The notes: generated by a model not told the origin, from the letters alone. Shown: positions 1 to 8,615, counted from the stretch's first letter. The stretch is 64,000 bases of DNA from Nonomuraea sp. NBC_00507 (GCF_036013525.1 NZ_CP107853.1:6324001-6388000); one strand, 5' to 3'. Program-made: numbers and translations.

Positions 1-1545
1 ATCGCGGTCGTGCACAACGGCATCATCGAAAACGCCGGCGAGCTGCGCGCCAAGCTGATCGCCGACGGTGTCGAGTTCGCCTCGGAGACCGACACCGAGG
101 TGCTCGCCCACCTGATCGCTCACGCCGTCGACGAGAACGACTCCCTGGAGGAGGCGGTCAGGAAGACGCTCAAGAGCATCGTCGGCACCTACGGCATCGC
201 GGTCATCGACGCCGAGCGGCCCGGCGAGGTGGTCGTGGCGCGCAACGGCAGCCCGATCGTGCTCGGCATCGGCGAGAAGGAGATGTTCGCCGCCTCCGAC
301 GTGTCCGCCCTGGTCCGCTACACCCGCCAGGTCGTGCACCTGGAGGACGGCGAGCTGGCCGTGCTCAAGGCCGACGGCTTCCACACCTTCGCCAGTGACG
401 CCCGCGAGACGGCCAAGGAGCCGCTGACCGTCGACTGGGACGCCGGACACTACGACACCGGCGGCTACGAGCACTACCTGCTCAAGGAGATCTCCGAGCA
501 GCCCGAGACGATCACCCGCACGATGAGCGGCCGCCTCGACGAGCGCTTCCACGTCGCGCACCTCGGCGGGCTCAACATGGACGCCCGTGAGACGCGCGGC
601 TTCCGCCGCGTGAAGATCATCGGCTGCGGTTCCGCGTACTACTCGGGGCAGATCGGCGCGCAGCTCATCGAGGAGCTGGCGCGCATCCCGTCCGACGCCG
701 AGCCGGCCAGCGAGTTCCGCTATCGCAACCCGGTCGTCGACCCCGACACGCTCTACGTCGCGATCAGCCAGTCGGGCGAGACCTACGACACGCTCGCCGC
801 CGTGCAGGAGCTCAAGCGCAAGGGCGGCCGGGTCATCGGCATCGTCAACGCCGTGGGCAGCGCCATCGCCCGCGAGGTGGACGGCGGCATCTACCTGCAC
901 GCAGGGCCGGAGGTCTCCGTCGCCTCGACCAAGGCGTTCACCTCGACCGCGATCGCGTTCGCGCTGCTCGCGCTGCACCTGGGCCGGGTGCGCGACCTGT
1001 CGCCGGCCGACGGGCGGCGCATCGTGGAGGGCCTGCGCCGGCTGCCGGGGCAGATCGAGGAGATCCTCACCCAGGGCGACAAGATCGCCGAGCTGGCGCG
1101 CAAATACGCCGAGCACCCGAGCATGATGTTCGTCGGCCGCGTGCGCGGCTACCCGGTGGCCAGGGAGGGCGCGCAGAAGCTCAAGGAGATCTCGTACGTG
1201 CACGCCGAGGCCTACCCGGCCAGCGAGCTCAAGCACGGCCCGCTCGCGTTGATCGGCCCCGACATGCCGACGGTCGCGATCGTCCCCGACGACGAGCTGC
1301 TCGACAAGAACCTCACCACGCTCGGCGAGATCCGCACCCGCGGCGGCCGGGTGCTGATGGTGGGCCACCGCGAGCCCGAGCACAAGCTGGCCGACGACGT
1401 GATCGTGATCCCCAAGAACGAGATCGAGCTCGACCCGATCCTGCTGACAATCCCGCTCCAGCTGCTCGCCTACCACGCCGCGGTCGCGCTCGAACGCGAT
1501 GTGGACAAGCCGCGCAATCTTGCAAAGAGCGTAACTGTCGAGTAA
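1..1545 (+). CDS. glmS: Glucosamine-fructose-6-phosphate aminotransferase, 5' end outside window
   Basis: C-terminal 514 residues of the cytoplasmic enzyme that makes glucosamine 6-phosphate from fructose 6-phosphate and glutamine, the entry to UDP-GlcNAc and peptidoglycan. The frame is open from base 1 (reading IAVVHNGIIEN), so the catalytic Cys1 and roughly 100 residues of the glutaminase domain lie upstream of the window. The rest of that domain is followed by two SIS sugar-isomerase domains with QSGETYDT (about base 770), STKAFTST (about base 928) and SELKHGP. The end DKPRNLAKSVTVE is the usual GlmS C-terminus. Only 60 bases separate it from the next gene and no terminator is evident there. 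The family call is secure; the ATG at base 10 is internal, not the start. Confidence 0.97.
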   Translation: MAVVHNGIIENAGELRAKLIADGVEFASETDTEVLAHLIAHAVDENDSLEEAVRKTLKSIVGTYGIAVIDAERPGEVVVARNGSPIVLGIGEKEMFAASDVSALVRYTRQVVHLEDGELAVLKADGFHTFASDARETAKEPLTVDWDAGHYDTGGYEHYLLKEISEQPETITRTMSGRLDERFHVAHLGGLNMDARETRGFRRVKIIGCGSAYYSGQIGAQLIEELARIPSDAEPASEFRYRNPVVDPDTLYVAISQSGETYDTLAAVQELKRKGGRVIGIVNAVGSAIAREVDGGIYLHAGPEVSVASTKAFTSTAIAFALLALHLGRVRDLSPADGRRIVEGLRRLPGQIEEILTQGDKIAELARKYAEHPSMMFVGRVRGYPVAREGAQKLKEISYVHAEAYPASELKHGPLALIGPDMPTVAIVPDDELLDKNLTTLGEIRTRGGRVLMVGHREPEHKLADDVIVIPKNEIELDPILLTIPLQLLAYHAAVALERDVDKPRNLAKSVTVE

Positions 1546-1605
1546 TCGGCTCCAATTCAGCCGCAAACCTCGTTATTCCGCTGCGAACGACATAAATTCA
1601 GTGGT

Positions 1606-2397
1606 GTGCGGCCGTTCGACCAACACAGGCCCAATCCCGCACGCATGTACGACTACATGCTCGGCGGGTCGGCCAACTACGCGGTCGACCGGGAGGCCAT
1701 CGAGCAGCTCGCGGAGCTGATCCCGGAGGCGGTCCCGCTGGCCCGCGCCAACCGGGCCTTCCTGCAGCGTGCCGTTCGGTACGTGGCCGCCGCCGGGGTA
1801 CGCCAGTTCCTCGACCTGGGCAGCGGGCTGCCGACCCAGGGCAGCGCGCACGAGGTCGCACCCGAGGCCCGGGTCGTCTACGTCGACCACGACCCGGTGG
1901 TCGCCACGCACGCCAAGGCCCTGCTCGCGGAGCTCGCCGAAGCACGAGCTCCGCGAGCTCCGGGCAGGGCACTCGTGGTCGAGGCCGACCTGCTGGACCC
2001 CGACGACGTGCTGGCCCAGGCCGGGCGGTTCCTCGACCTGGCCGAGCCGGTCGGGGTGGTGCTGGTGTCGATCCTGCACTTCCTGCCCGACTCCGCGCAG
2101 CCGCAGCGGGCGGTGGCCGCGCTGCGCGAGCGGATGCCCCCCGGCAGCCATCTCGTGATCACCCACGCCACCACCCGAGGACGGCTGGAGGAGGAACGGC
2201 CGCAGGGCCCGGCGGCGAGTGGCGGCGATCGTACACCCGCTGAGATCCGCGCGTTCTTCGGCGATTTCGTGCTGGAGCCACCGGGGCTGGTGCAAGCCGT
2301 CGACTGGCGTCCTGACCGGCCCAAACTGGTGGGGGACTGGTCGTTGCCGTCGTCACTGATGGCGGGCGTGGCGAAAAAGGTAGCAGCGAAAAAGTAG
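1606..2397 (+). CDS. DUF574-family SAM-dependent methyltransferase
   Basis: A 263-residue protein of the actinobacterial DUF574 (S-adenosyl methyltransferase) family; substrate unknown. The family-typical opening (RPNPARMYDYMLGG, then NYAVDREA) is present, followed by a Rossmann SAM site with FLDLGSGLPT at about residue 69 and VVYVDHDPVV, and a C-terminal stretch with TPAEIRAFFGDF. The start is a GTG chosen because it sits directly before the conserved N-terminus; no good Shine-Dalgarno is visible, so translation could be leaderless. The Lys-rich tail (VAKKVAAKK) is not seen in the second family member at 45617-46375. The gene stands alone between glmS and a binding-protein gene. Confidence 0.9.
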   Translation: MRPFDQHRPNPARMYDYMLGGSANYAVDREAIEQLAELIPEAVPLARANRAFLQRAVRYVAAAGVRQFLDLGSGLPTQGSAHEVAPEARVVYVDHDPVVATHAKALLAELAEARAPRAPGRALVVEADLLDPDDVLAQAGRFLDLAEPVGVVLVSILHFLPDSAQPQRAVAALRERMPPGSHLVITHATTRGRLEEERPQGPAASGGDRTPAEIRAFFGDFVLEPPGLVQAVDWRPDRPKLVGDWSLPSSLMAGVAKKVAAKK

Positions 2398-2451
2398 CTG
2401 TTTGACCGAATTAATCCCGCTATTTCAGCATCTATCTTCGGCGCGATCTCA

Positions 2452-2463
2452 ACACGTACGTGT
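2452..2463. promoter_or_regulatory. 12-bp perfect palindrome upstream of the TctC-like gene
   Basis: ACACGTACGTGT is a perfect palindrome 60 bases before the start of the lipoprotein gene at 2524, in the only long intergenic stretch here (2398-2523). It could be an operator, but no regulator is adjacent and the assignment is an inference from symmetry and position only. Confidence 0.35.
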
Positions 2464-2523
2464 GCATCTCTCTGTAATGGGTGAATAACTTAGGGTAAGG
2501 GGGGTCGGGCGAAGGAGAGGCAC

Positions 2524-3474
2524 ATGCGCCGTCGGCGGTTCTTCGCATGGGGGCTGGGCGTGGCCGCGATCGCGGCCGGCTGCGGGACCGGGCACGTCAC
2601 CGGCGGCGGCGGGGCGGGCCGGCGGGCCGAGTTCTCGATCAACCCGGGCGGGCGCCGCTGGGACCGGGTCGGGCAGGCGTTCGCCGGCGCGGCCCGCACC
2701 TCCGGGTACGAGACCGGCACCGGGACGAGGGTCACCGTGACCGGCCTGCCCGCGCTGGCCGCCGCCGAGCTGAACAATGCCGAGACGCTGCTCGACACCG
2801 CCACGCCGCTGTCCAGGCTGGCCGGCGACGTGGAGGTCGTTGTCGTGCCCGCGAACTCCCGCTTCAAGGACTTCGCCGACTTCGGCGCCCACCTGCTGGC
2901 CTGGCCGGGTCAGACGCCGCTGGCGGGCGGGCCGGAGGGGGCGCCCGACCACCTGCTGTTCGGACTGATCGCCAAGGGGCTCGGCGCGGACACCAGGCAG
3001 GTCGACTACACCGGCTATCCCAGCAGCCAGGAGGCCATGATCGCGCTGCTGTCCGGCAAGGCCGCGGCCGCCGCCGGGCTGCTCCCGGACTGGCGTGGGA
3101 GCATCGGCCAGGGCCGGGTGCGGGCGCTGGCGGTCTCTTCCGCCGTCCGGGTGCCCGACTTCGACGTGCCGACGTTGCTGGAGTCCGGCGTACGCGTGGA
3201 CTTCGCCGACTGGACGGCCGCTTTCGGGCCCGACGACATGCCGGAGGAGAGCCGCGCATCGGCCATTCGCATGTGCGAGGACGTCACCGCCTCGCCCGGC
3301 TGGCGGGCCGCCTGCCGGGCGGCCGGCTGGATCTCGATCCCGCTCAGCGGCGACGACTTCGCGCGATGGCTCGGCTCCGAGGTGGAGCGCACCCGCGCCG
3401 TCCTGCGGGACTTCGGCCTCGTGGACGCGACCAAAGCCACAACATGCTGGGGTAGTTGCGGGAACGGCCACTAG
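2524..3474 (+). CDS. TctC/Bug-type substrate-binding lipoprotein
   Basis: A 316-residue extracytoplasmic binding protein of the tripartite tricarboxylate transporter (TctC/Bug) type. It begins MRRRRFFAWGLG with a twin-arginine-like n-region and a lipobox (AIAAGCG, Cys20), so it is predicted to be lipid-anchored outside the membrane. The mature part contains the family's features: an early FSINPGGRRWD segment, an internal PANSRFKDFADF segment, VDYTGYPSSQEAM and LLSGKAAAAAG. An AAGGAGAGG ribosome site precedes the ATG by a few bases. No TctA or TctB membrane subunits are nearby, so it is an orphan; Bug-type orphans are common but are usually proteobacterial. Ligand cannot be predicted. Confidence 0.8.
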   Translation: MRRRRFFAWGLGVAAIAAGCGTGHVTGGGGAGRRAEFSINPGGRRWDRVGQAFAGAARTSGYETGTGTRVTVTGLPALAAAELNNAETLLDTATPLSRLAGDVEVVVVPANSRFKDFADFGAHLLAWPGQTPLAGGPEGAPDHLLFGLIAKGLGADTRQVDYTGYPSSQEAMIALLSGKAAAAAGLLPDWRGSIGQGRVRALAVSSAVRVPDFDVPTLLESGVRVDFADWTAAFGPDDMPEESRASAIRMCEDVTASPGWRAACRAAGWISIPLSGDDFARWLGSEVERTRAVLRDFGLVDATKATTCWGSCGNGH

Positions 3475-3485
3475 ATGTAGGATCC

Positions 3486-3660
3486 TGATCGTCGCTGGTT
3501 CGCCTCCCTGGAGGCGAAGCAAAAGGGAACCCGGTGCGATTCCGGGGCTGCCCCGCAGCGGTGAGCGGGAACGACCGCCGTCATGAGCACTGGAGCGATC
3601 TGGGAAGCGACGGCCATTAGGAGCCTTTGAGCGCGCCCGCGAGCCCGAAGACCTGCCAGT
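3486..3660 (+). ncRNA. Cobalamin (adenosylcobalamin) riboswitch
   Basis: The leader between the lipoprotein gene and nrdA carries the conserved elements of a B12 riboswitch in order: AAAAGGGAACCCGGTGCGA, CCGGGGCTGCCCCGCAGCGG with TGAGCG after it, a variable middle part, and the B12 box GAAGACCTGCC at 3647-3657. The start of nrdA lies 100 bases further on. A possible expression-platform stem pairs 3720-3725 (CTCGCG) with 3747-3752 (CGCGAG) and would touch the ribosome site at 3751-3759, suggesting translational control, but the fold was not computed. The same arrangement (B12 riboswitch before class Ia nrdAB) is known in Streptomyces, where B12 represses the class Ia enzyme in favour of the B12-dependent class II enzyme. 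Confidence 0.9.
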
Positions 3661-3762
3661 GGCGTGCAGTGTCCATGGCCTCGAGGGAGGGCCGCGGAGC
3701 GACGGGGACCCGCCGTGCTCTCGCGCTGCCCTCACGGGGATGAGCTCGCGAGGAGAGAGCAC

Positions 3763-5931
3763 GTGACGCAGGTCATTGAGATCGACCGCCGGCTGGCCAT
3801 CGAGGAGGCCGCGGCCCGGGTGATCACCGACCCGGCCAACTCCAGGGTCGCCGCCCGGCTGCTGGCCGAGGAGATCGCCGACGAGGCGGCCGGGCACGGG
3901 GTGCGGACGTTCTCCGAGTCCATCGCCGCCACCCACACGGCCGGGCTGATCCAGGACGGGCTGGCCGCGTTCGTCGCCACGCACGCCGCCGAGCTGGACG
4001 CGCTGATCTCGGAGGAGGCCGACGGCCGGTTCGAGTACTTCGGCCTGCGCACCGTCTACGACCGCTACCTGCTGCGCCACCCCGAGACGCGGGCCGTGCT
4101 CGAGCGGCCGCAACACTTCTTCCTGCGCGTGGCCTGCGGGCTGTCGGAGACGGTGGGGGAGGCCGCCGAGCTCTATGCCCTGATGTCCACGCTGTCCTAC
4201 CTGCCCAGCTCGCCCACATTGTTCAACTCCGGCGCCCGACGGCCGCAGCTGTCGTCGTGCTTCCTGCTCGACTCGCCGCGCGACGAGCTGGAGTCGATCT
4301 ACGACCGGTACGGCCAGGTGGCGCGGCTGTCGAAGTACGCCGGCGGCATCGGCATCTCCTGGACCCGGGTGCGCTCGCGCGGCTCCCTGATCCGAGGCAC
4401 GAACGGCCACTCCAACGGCATCGTCCCGTGGCTGCGTACCCTCGACTCCTCGGTCGCGGCGGTCAACCAGGGCGGCCGGCGCAAGGGCGCGGCCTGCGTC
4501 TACCTGGAGACCTGGCATGCCGACATCGAGGAGTTCCTGGAGCTGCGCGACAACACGGGCGAGGACGCGCGCCGCACCCACAACCTCAACCTGGCCAACT
4601 GGGTGCCCGACGAGTTCATGCGCCGGGTGGAGGCCGATGAGGTCTGGTCGTTGTTCGACCCGAAGGAGGTACCCGACCTCACGGACCTGTACGGGGAGGC
4701 GTTCACGGCCGCGTACCGGGCGTACGAGGCCGCCGGGCGCCATGTCCGGCAGATCCCCGCCCGCACCCTGTACGGCCGCATGATGCGCACCCTCGCCCAG
4801 ACCGGCAACGGCTGGATGACGTTCAAGGACGCTGCCAACCGCACCTCCAACCAGACCGCCCGTCCCGAGAACGTCATCCACCTGTCGAACCTGTGCACCG
4901 AGATCCTCGAGGTCACCAGCGACGGCGAGACCGCCGTGTGCAACCTCGGCTCGATCAACCTGGCGGCCCACCTGACCGCCGGGGGCATGGACTGGGAGCG
5001 GCTGCGCCGCACCGTCCGCACCGCGGTGCGCTTCCTCGACCGCACTATCGACCTGGGCTTCTACCCGACGCCCGAGGCAGAGGCGGCCAACAAGCGGTGG
5101 CGGCCGATCGGCCTCGGCGTGATGGGCCTGGCCGATGTCTACTTCACCCTGCGGCTGCCGTTCGACTCCCCGCAGGCCCTCGCCCTGTCCACGCGGATCG
5201 CCGAGGAGATCGCGCTGGCCTCGTACGACACCTCGGCCGACCTGGCCGCCGAGCGCGGCAGGCACCCGTCGTACGCCGACACCCGGGCGGCCGGGGGAGT
5301 CCTGCACCCGGACCACTACGTGGCGAGCACGCCGCCCTGGGACGCCCTGCGTCAGAAGATCGCGATCAACGGTCTCCGCAACTCCCTCATGATCGCCATC
5401 GCGCCGACCGCCACGATCGCCTCCATCGCCGGCTGCTACGAGTGCATCGAGCCGCAGGTGTCCAACGTGTTCAAGCGCGAGACCCTGTCAGGGGAGTTCC
5501 TCCAGGTCAACCGCTACCTGGTGGCCGACCTGCAGGCACGCGGGCTGTGGACGCAGCAGCTGCGCGACGCGATCAAGCGCGCCGACGGCTCGATCCAGGA
5601 CGTCCCCGGCATCCCCGACGACCTGAAGCCGCTCTACCGGACCGCCTGGGAGCTGCCGCAGAAGGCGCTGATCGACCTGGCGGCGGCGCGGCAGCCGTAC
5701 ATCGACCAGTCGCAGTCGCTCAACCTCTTCATGGCCAGCCCGACCATCGGCAAGCTCTCCTCGATGTACGCCTACGCCTGGAAAACGGGCCTGAAGACCA
5801 CCTATTACCTGCGCTCGCGCCCTGCGACCCGCATCGCCCAGACCACGGTGGCCGCCTCCGCTCCGGAGGCCGTGGCAGAGGCCGTCGCGTGCTCACTGGA
5901 GAACCCAGAGGTCTGCGAAGCCTGCCAGTGA
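3763..5931 (+). CDS. nrdA: Class Ia ribonucleoside-diphosphate reductase, large subunit
   Basis: The 722-residue catalytic subunit that reduces ribonucleoside diphosphates to deoxy forms, acting with the NrdB radical subunit encoded next. I chose the GTG at 3763 because AGGAGAGAG lies just before it; an upstream ATG at 3664 would fall inside the riboswitch platform. Active-site residues by family analogy: Cys166 (SSCFLL) and Cys393 (AVCNLGSIN) as the redox pair, Cys378 as the thiyl radical site in SNLCTE with Asn376 and Glu380, and the tyrosine pair in KTTYYLR. The C-terminus ends ENPEVCEACQ, supplying the CxxC shuttle. The N-terminus lacks a recognisable ATP-cone. It is transcribed with nrdB and mscS downstream of the cobalamin riboswitch. 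Confidence 0.96.
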   Translation: MTQVIEIDRRLAIEEAAARVITDPANSRVAARLLAEEIADEAAGHGVRTFSESIAATHTAGLIQDGLAAFVATHAAELDALISEEADGRFEYFGLRTVYDRYLLRHPETRAVLERPQHFFLRVACGLSETVGEAAELYALMSTLSYLPSSPTLFNSGARRPQLSSCFLLDSPRDELESIYDRYGQVARLSKYAGGIGISWTRVRSRGSLIRGTNGHSNGIVPWLRTLDSSVAAVNQGGRRKGAACVYLETWHADIEEFLELRDNTGEDARRTHNLNLANWVPDEFMRRVEADEVWSLFDPKEVPDLTDLYGEAFTAAYRAYEAAGRHVRQIPARTLYGRMMRTLAQTGNGWMTFKDAANRTSNQTARPENVIHLSNLCTEILEVTSDGETAVCNLGSINLAAHLTAGGMDWERLRRTVRTAVRFLDRTIDLGFYPTPEAEAANKRWRPIGLGVMGLADVYFTLRLPFDSPQALALSTRIAEEIALASYDTSADLAAERGRHPSYADTRAAGGVLHPDHYVASTPPWDALRQKIAINGLRNSLMIAIAPTATIASIAGCYECIEPQVSNVFKRETLSGEFLQVNRYLVADLQARGLWTQQLRDAIKRADGSIQDVPGIPDDLKPLYRTAWELPQKALIDLAAARQPYIDQSQSLNLFMASPTIGKLSSMYAYAWKTGLKTTYYLRSRPATRIAQTTVAASAPEAVAEAVACSLENPEVCEACQ

Positions 5932-6018
5932 CCCGGTGACCACTTCACCGAAGAACGCGGCCACCGATGCGCTCGTCACGGCGCGCACCCCGTGAAGAAA
6001 TGTTTTGAGGAGAAAACG

Positions 6019-7014
6019 TTGCTGCTCGACCCCGGCATGGACCTCACCCTCCGCCCCATGCGCTATCCGGACTTCTACGAGCGCTACCGCGCCGCCATCC
6101 GGAACACGTGGACGGTGGAGGAGGTGGACCTGCACTCCGATCTCGCCGACCTGACGAAGATGACGCCGCAGGAGCGGCACCTCATCAACCGCCTGGTCGC
6201 CTTCTTCGCCACCGGCGACTCCATCGTGGCCAACAACTTGGTGCTCAACCTCTACCAGCACGTCAACGCCCCCGAGGCCCGCCTCTATCTCAGCAGGCAA
6301 CTGTTCGAGGAGGCCGTCCACGTGCAGTTTTACCTGACCCTGCTCGACACCTACCTCCCCGACCTCGACGAGCGGGTGAAGGCGTTCGCCGCCATCGAGC
6401 ACATCCCGGCGATCCGCGACAAGGCGGAATTCTGCTTCAAGTGGATCGACTCCATCAATGGCCTGGAGCGCCTGGAAACCGCTGCCGAGCGCCGCCGATT
6501 CCTCCTCAACCTCATCTGCTTCGCCGCCTGCATCGAGGGCCTGTTCTTCTACGGCGCCTTCGCCTACGTGTACTGGTTCCGCTCCCGAGGCCTCCTCGGG
6601 GGCCTGGCCACCGGCACGAACTGGGTGTTCAGGGACGAGTCCATGCACATGGAGTTCGCCTTCAGCGTGGTGGACACGGTCCGGGCCGAGGAGCCGTCGT
6701 TGTTCGACGACGAGCTGGGCAAGCAGGTCACCGCCATGCTGGAGGAGGCCGTGGCGGCCGAGCTGGCCTTCGCCGAGGACCTGTGCGGCGATGGCATGGC
6801 CGGCATGAGCGTGGACCAGATGCGCCAATACCTGGAGTACGTCGCCGACCAGCGCCTGGCCAGGCTGGGCCTGCCCCGCCACTACGGCTCCGCCAACCCC
6901 TTCGCCTTCATGGAGCTGCAGGACGTCCAGGAGCTGGCCAACTTCTTCGAACGGCGTGTCTCCGCTTACCAAGTGGCGGTTGAGGGCAATGTGACCTTTG
7001 ACGAGACGTTTTAA
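6019..7014 (+). CDS. nrdB: Class Ia ribonucleoside-diphosphate reductase, radical subunit
   Basis: A ferritin-like di-iron protein that generates the tyrosyl radical for NrdA. I place the start at TTG 6019, which has GAGGAG at 6007-6012 and gives an N-terminus LLLDPGMDLTLRPMRYPDFY; a GTG at 5992 is in frame but has no ribosome site. Metal and radical residues are intact: the Asp of ATGDSIV, Glu98/His101 in EEAVHVQFY with radical Tyr105, the Glu of IEGLFFYG and Glu/His in DESMHMEF. The presence of Tyr105 puts it in class Ia rather than the Phe-bearing Ic type. About 331 residues. It follows nrdA by 87 bases. The AraC-type gene nrdS found after nrdAB in Streptomyces is absent here. Confidence 0.95.
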   Translation: MLLDPGMDLTLRPMRYPDFYERYRAAIRNTWTVEEVDLHSDLADLTKMTPQERHLINRLVAFFATGDSIVANNLVLNLYQHVNAPEARLYLSRQLFEEAVHVQFYLTLLDTYLPDLDERVKAFAAIEHIPAIRDKAEFCFKWIDSINGLERLETAAERRRFLLNLICFAACIEGLFFYGAFAYVYWFRSRGLLGGLATGTNWVFRDESMHMEFAFSVVDTVRAEEPSLFDDELGKQVTAMLEEAVAAELAFAEDLCGDGMAGMSVDQMRQYLEYVADQRLARLGLPRHYGSANPFAFMELQDVQELANFFERRVSAYQVAVEGNVTFDETF

Positions 7015-7032
7015 GACAAAGGGGGCATCAGC

Positions 7033-8109
7033 GTGCAGTCTCCGTCGGACTGGCCCATTCTCGTAATCTCGGTGATCGGGGCGATCATCCTGGTCGAGGC
7101 GGTCCGCCGGACGCTGAACAGGATCGGGCGCAAATTCGCGCTCGCCCGGCATCTGGTGGAGCACTGCACGTGGCCCGCGTTCACGGTGGCCGCCGTCCTG
7201 GCGTTCAATCTGGTGTTCGGCCCCGGCATCTTCGGCGACTCGCCGTCCGAGCGGAGCCTCGCCGGCACGGTCGAGCGGGTGCTCGGCCTCGTCTCGATCG
7301 CGGCGATCACCTGGCTGATCGTGCAGGCCACGTACGCGCTGACGGACGTCATCCTCGATCGGCTGGTGCAGGTCGAGGGCGAGCGCAACCGCCGGGCGCG
7401 GCGGATCATGACCCAGATCGCGCTGGTCCGCCGGGTCGCCGGCGCGATCATCATCGTGGTCGCGGTCGGCGCGATGCTCTTCTCCTTCCCACAGGTGCGG
7501 GCCCTCGGAGCCGGCCTGCTCGCCTCGGCCGGCATCGCGGGCGCCATCGTCGGCATCGCCGCCCAGCCCACCATCGGCAACATGCTCGCCGGGCTCCAAC
7601 TCGCCTTCAGCGACGCGCTCCGCCTCGACGACGTCGTCGTGGTCGAGGACGAATGGGGCAGAGTCGAGGAGCTCACCCTCACGTACGTCGTGCTGCGCCT
7701 GTGGGACGAGCGCCGGCTCGTCCTGCCGGTCAGCTATTTCACCCAGACCCCGTTCGAGAACTGGACCCGGCACGGCAGCCGCGTCCTCGCCGTCGTGTTC
7801 CTGCGCGTGGACTGGTCGGTGCCGGTGAAAAAACTCCGCGAGGCCCTGTACGAGTTCCTGCAGGGCAACCCGCTGTGGGACCAGAAGGACTGGACGCTCC
7901 AGGTCACCGATGTGCTGCCCAACGGACTGGTCGAGCTCCGCGCCCTCATGAGCGCCGCCGACTCGCCGTCCTCCTGGGATCTCAAGTGCGACGTACGGGA
8001 ATTCCTCGTCGACTACGTCAGGGACAACTTCCCGGAATCCCTGCCCCGCTTCCGCGTCGAAACCCCGGAGAGCAGGGTCGGCTTGCCTTGGGAACACGCG
8101 GAGAAATAA
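7033..8109 (+). CDS. MscS-family mechanosensitive ion channel
   Basis: A 358-residue membrane protein with an N-terminal helix (WPILVISVIGAIILVE), two more helices around residues 50-115, the pore-lining helix rich in Gly and Ala (GAGLLASAGIAGAIVG, about residues 157-172) and the MscS beta domain with FSDALRLDDVVVVEDEWG. Such channels open under membrane tension and release solutes after hypo-osmotic shock. GTG start with AAAGGGGG about 8 bases upstream. It begins 18 bases after nrdB, so it is probably co-transcribed and hence also under the cobalamin riboswitch, which has no obvious functional reason. A terminator follows at 8283-8315. Confidence 0.9.
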   Translation: MQSPSDWPILVISVIGAIILVEAVRRTLNRIGRKFALARHLVEHCTWPAFTVAAVLAFNLVFGPGIFGDSPSERSLAGTVERVLGLVSIAAITWLIVQATYALTDVILDRLVQVEGERNRRARRIMTQIALVRRVAGAIIIVVAVGAMLFSFPQVRALGAGLLASAGIAGAIVGIAAQPTIGNMLAGLQLAFSDALRLDDVVVVEDEWGRVEELTLTYVVLRLWDERRLVLPVSYFTQTPFENWTRHGSRVLAVVFLRVDWSVPVKKLREALYEFLQGNPLWDQKDWTLQVTDVLPNGLVELRALMSAADSPSSWDLKCDVREFLVDYVRDNFPESLPRFRVETPESRVGLPWEHAEK

Positions 8110-8251
8110 ATAGGTGGCCCGCGCGCCGATCATCGGTTTACCGTGGTAACCGTCCACCCGAGAAGAGCAAGCAGCGAAAGGCGGCGAAAAATGCGCGACC
8201 TGAGCACTGTCCGGCCGCTCGCGGCCTGCCCCGAGCCGCCGCCGCGCAGGT

Positions 8252-8315
8252 TTTCCGGATAGTCCCCGAGGACTACCAGGAAAGCCGTCTCGACCATATC
8301 CGAGGCGGCTCTTTT
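8252..8315 (+). terminator. Double hairpin with T-run, terminator of nrdAB-mscS
   Basis: Two stems in tandem. The first is an imperfect hairpin, TTTCC (8252-8256) and TAGTCC (8260-8265) against GGACTA (8270-8275) and GGAAA (8279-8283) with a 4-base loop. The second is AGCCGTCTCG (8283-8292) against CGAGGCGGCT (8301-8310), ten pairs with one G-T wobble, followed by CTTTTC. The second has the form of an intrinsic terminator. The rest of 8110-8334 holds no gene that I can support. Confidence 0.7.
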
Positions 8316-8334
8316 CATGCACGACATCACATAT

Positions 8335-8409
8335 CCGAGTGTGGGGTAGCTTGGTCGCCCGCCTGCCTTGGGAGCAGGAGCATCGCAGGTTCGAATCCTG
8401 CCACTCGGA
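8335..8409 (+). tRNA. tRNA-Pro (anticodon UGG)
   Basis: A complete cloverleaf can be drawn: acceptor CCGAGTG (8335-8341) with CACTCGG (8402-8408), D arm with the TAGCTTGGT loop, anticodon stem CCTGC/GCAGG around loop CTTGGGA with anticodon TGG at 8369-8371, and a T arm GCAGG-TTCGAAT-CCTGC. Discriminator base A at 8409; CCA is not encoded. It reads the rare CCA and related proline codons. The variable loop is six bases. Confidence 0.93.
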
Positions 8410-8413
8410 CGAC

Positions 8414-8433
8414 GGCCCTGAAAGAAAAGGGCC
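8414..8433 (+). terminator. Hairpin just after tRNA-Pro
   Basis: GGCCCT, an 8-base loop (GAAAGAAA) and AGGGCC form a 6-bp perfect stem five bases past the tRNA end, a plausible transcript end or processing signal. There is no T-run. 8434-8615 shows nothing else I can support. Confidence 0.5.
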
Positions 8434-8615
8434 GCGGGCCACGGCCTGGCCGACGGGAATGGCGCCCCCCGGCCGGACCACGCCCTCGCCCCGGGCGCGG
8501 CCCACGCCAGCCAAGCCCGGGGCCCAGCCGCTGCCTGCACGGGAATGCACGCCACCTGTGGCACGCCTTGCGCAAGCATGAGAAGTGGGGGTGGTGCGTG
8601 CACTAGCGTCCCCTT

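Noticed and set aside
2449..5316. Very long minus-strand frame of about 955 codons opposite the lipoprotein gene and nrdA
   Set aside because: Antisense shadow of high-GC coding DNA: low-complexity Arg/Gly/Val-rich product, lying over well-supported genes and the riboswitch.
8335..8409. tRNA-Pro as an occupied integration site
   Set aside because: No integrase, no duplicated tRNA 3' end and no change in gene character on either side within the window.
5893..8550. Minus-strand frame of about 885 codons opposite nrdB and mscS
   Set aside because: Same reason; it also runs through the tRNA gene.
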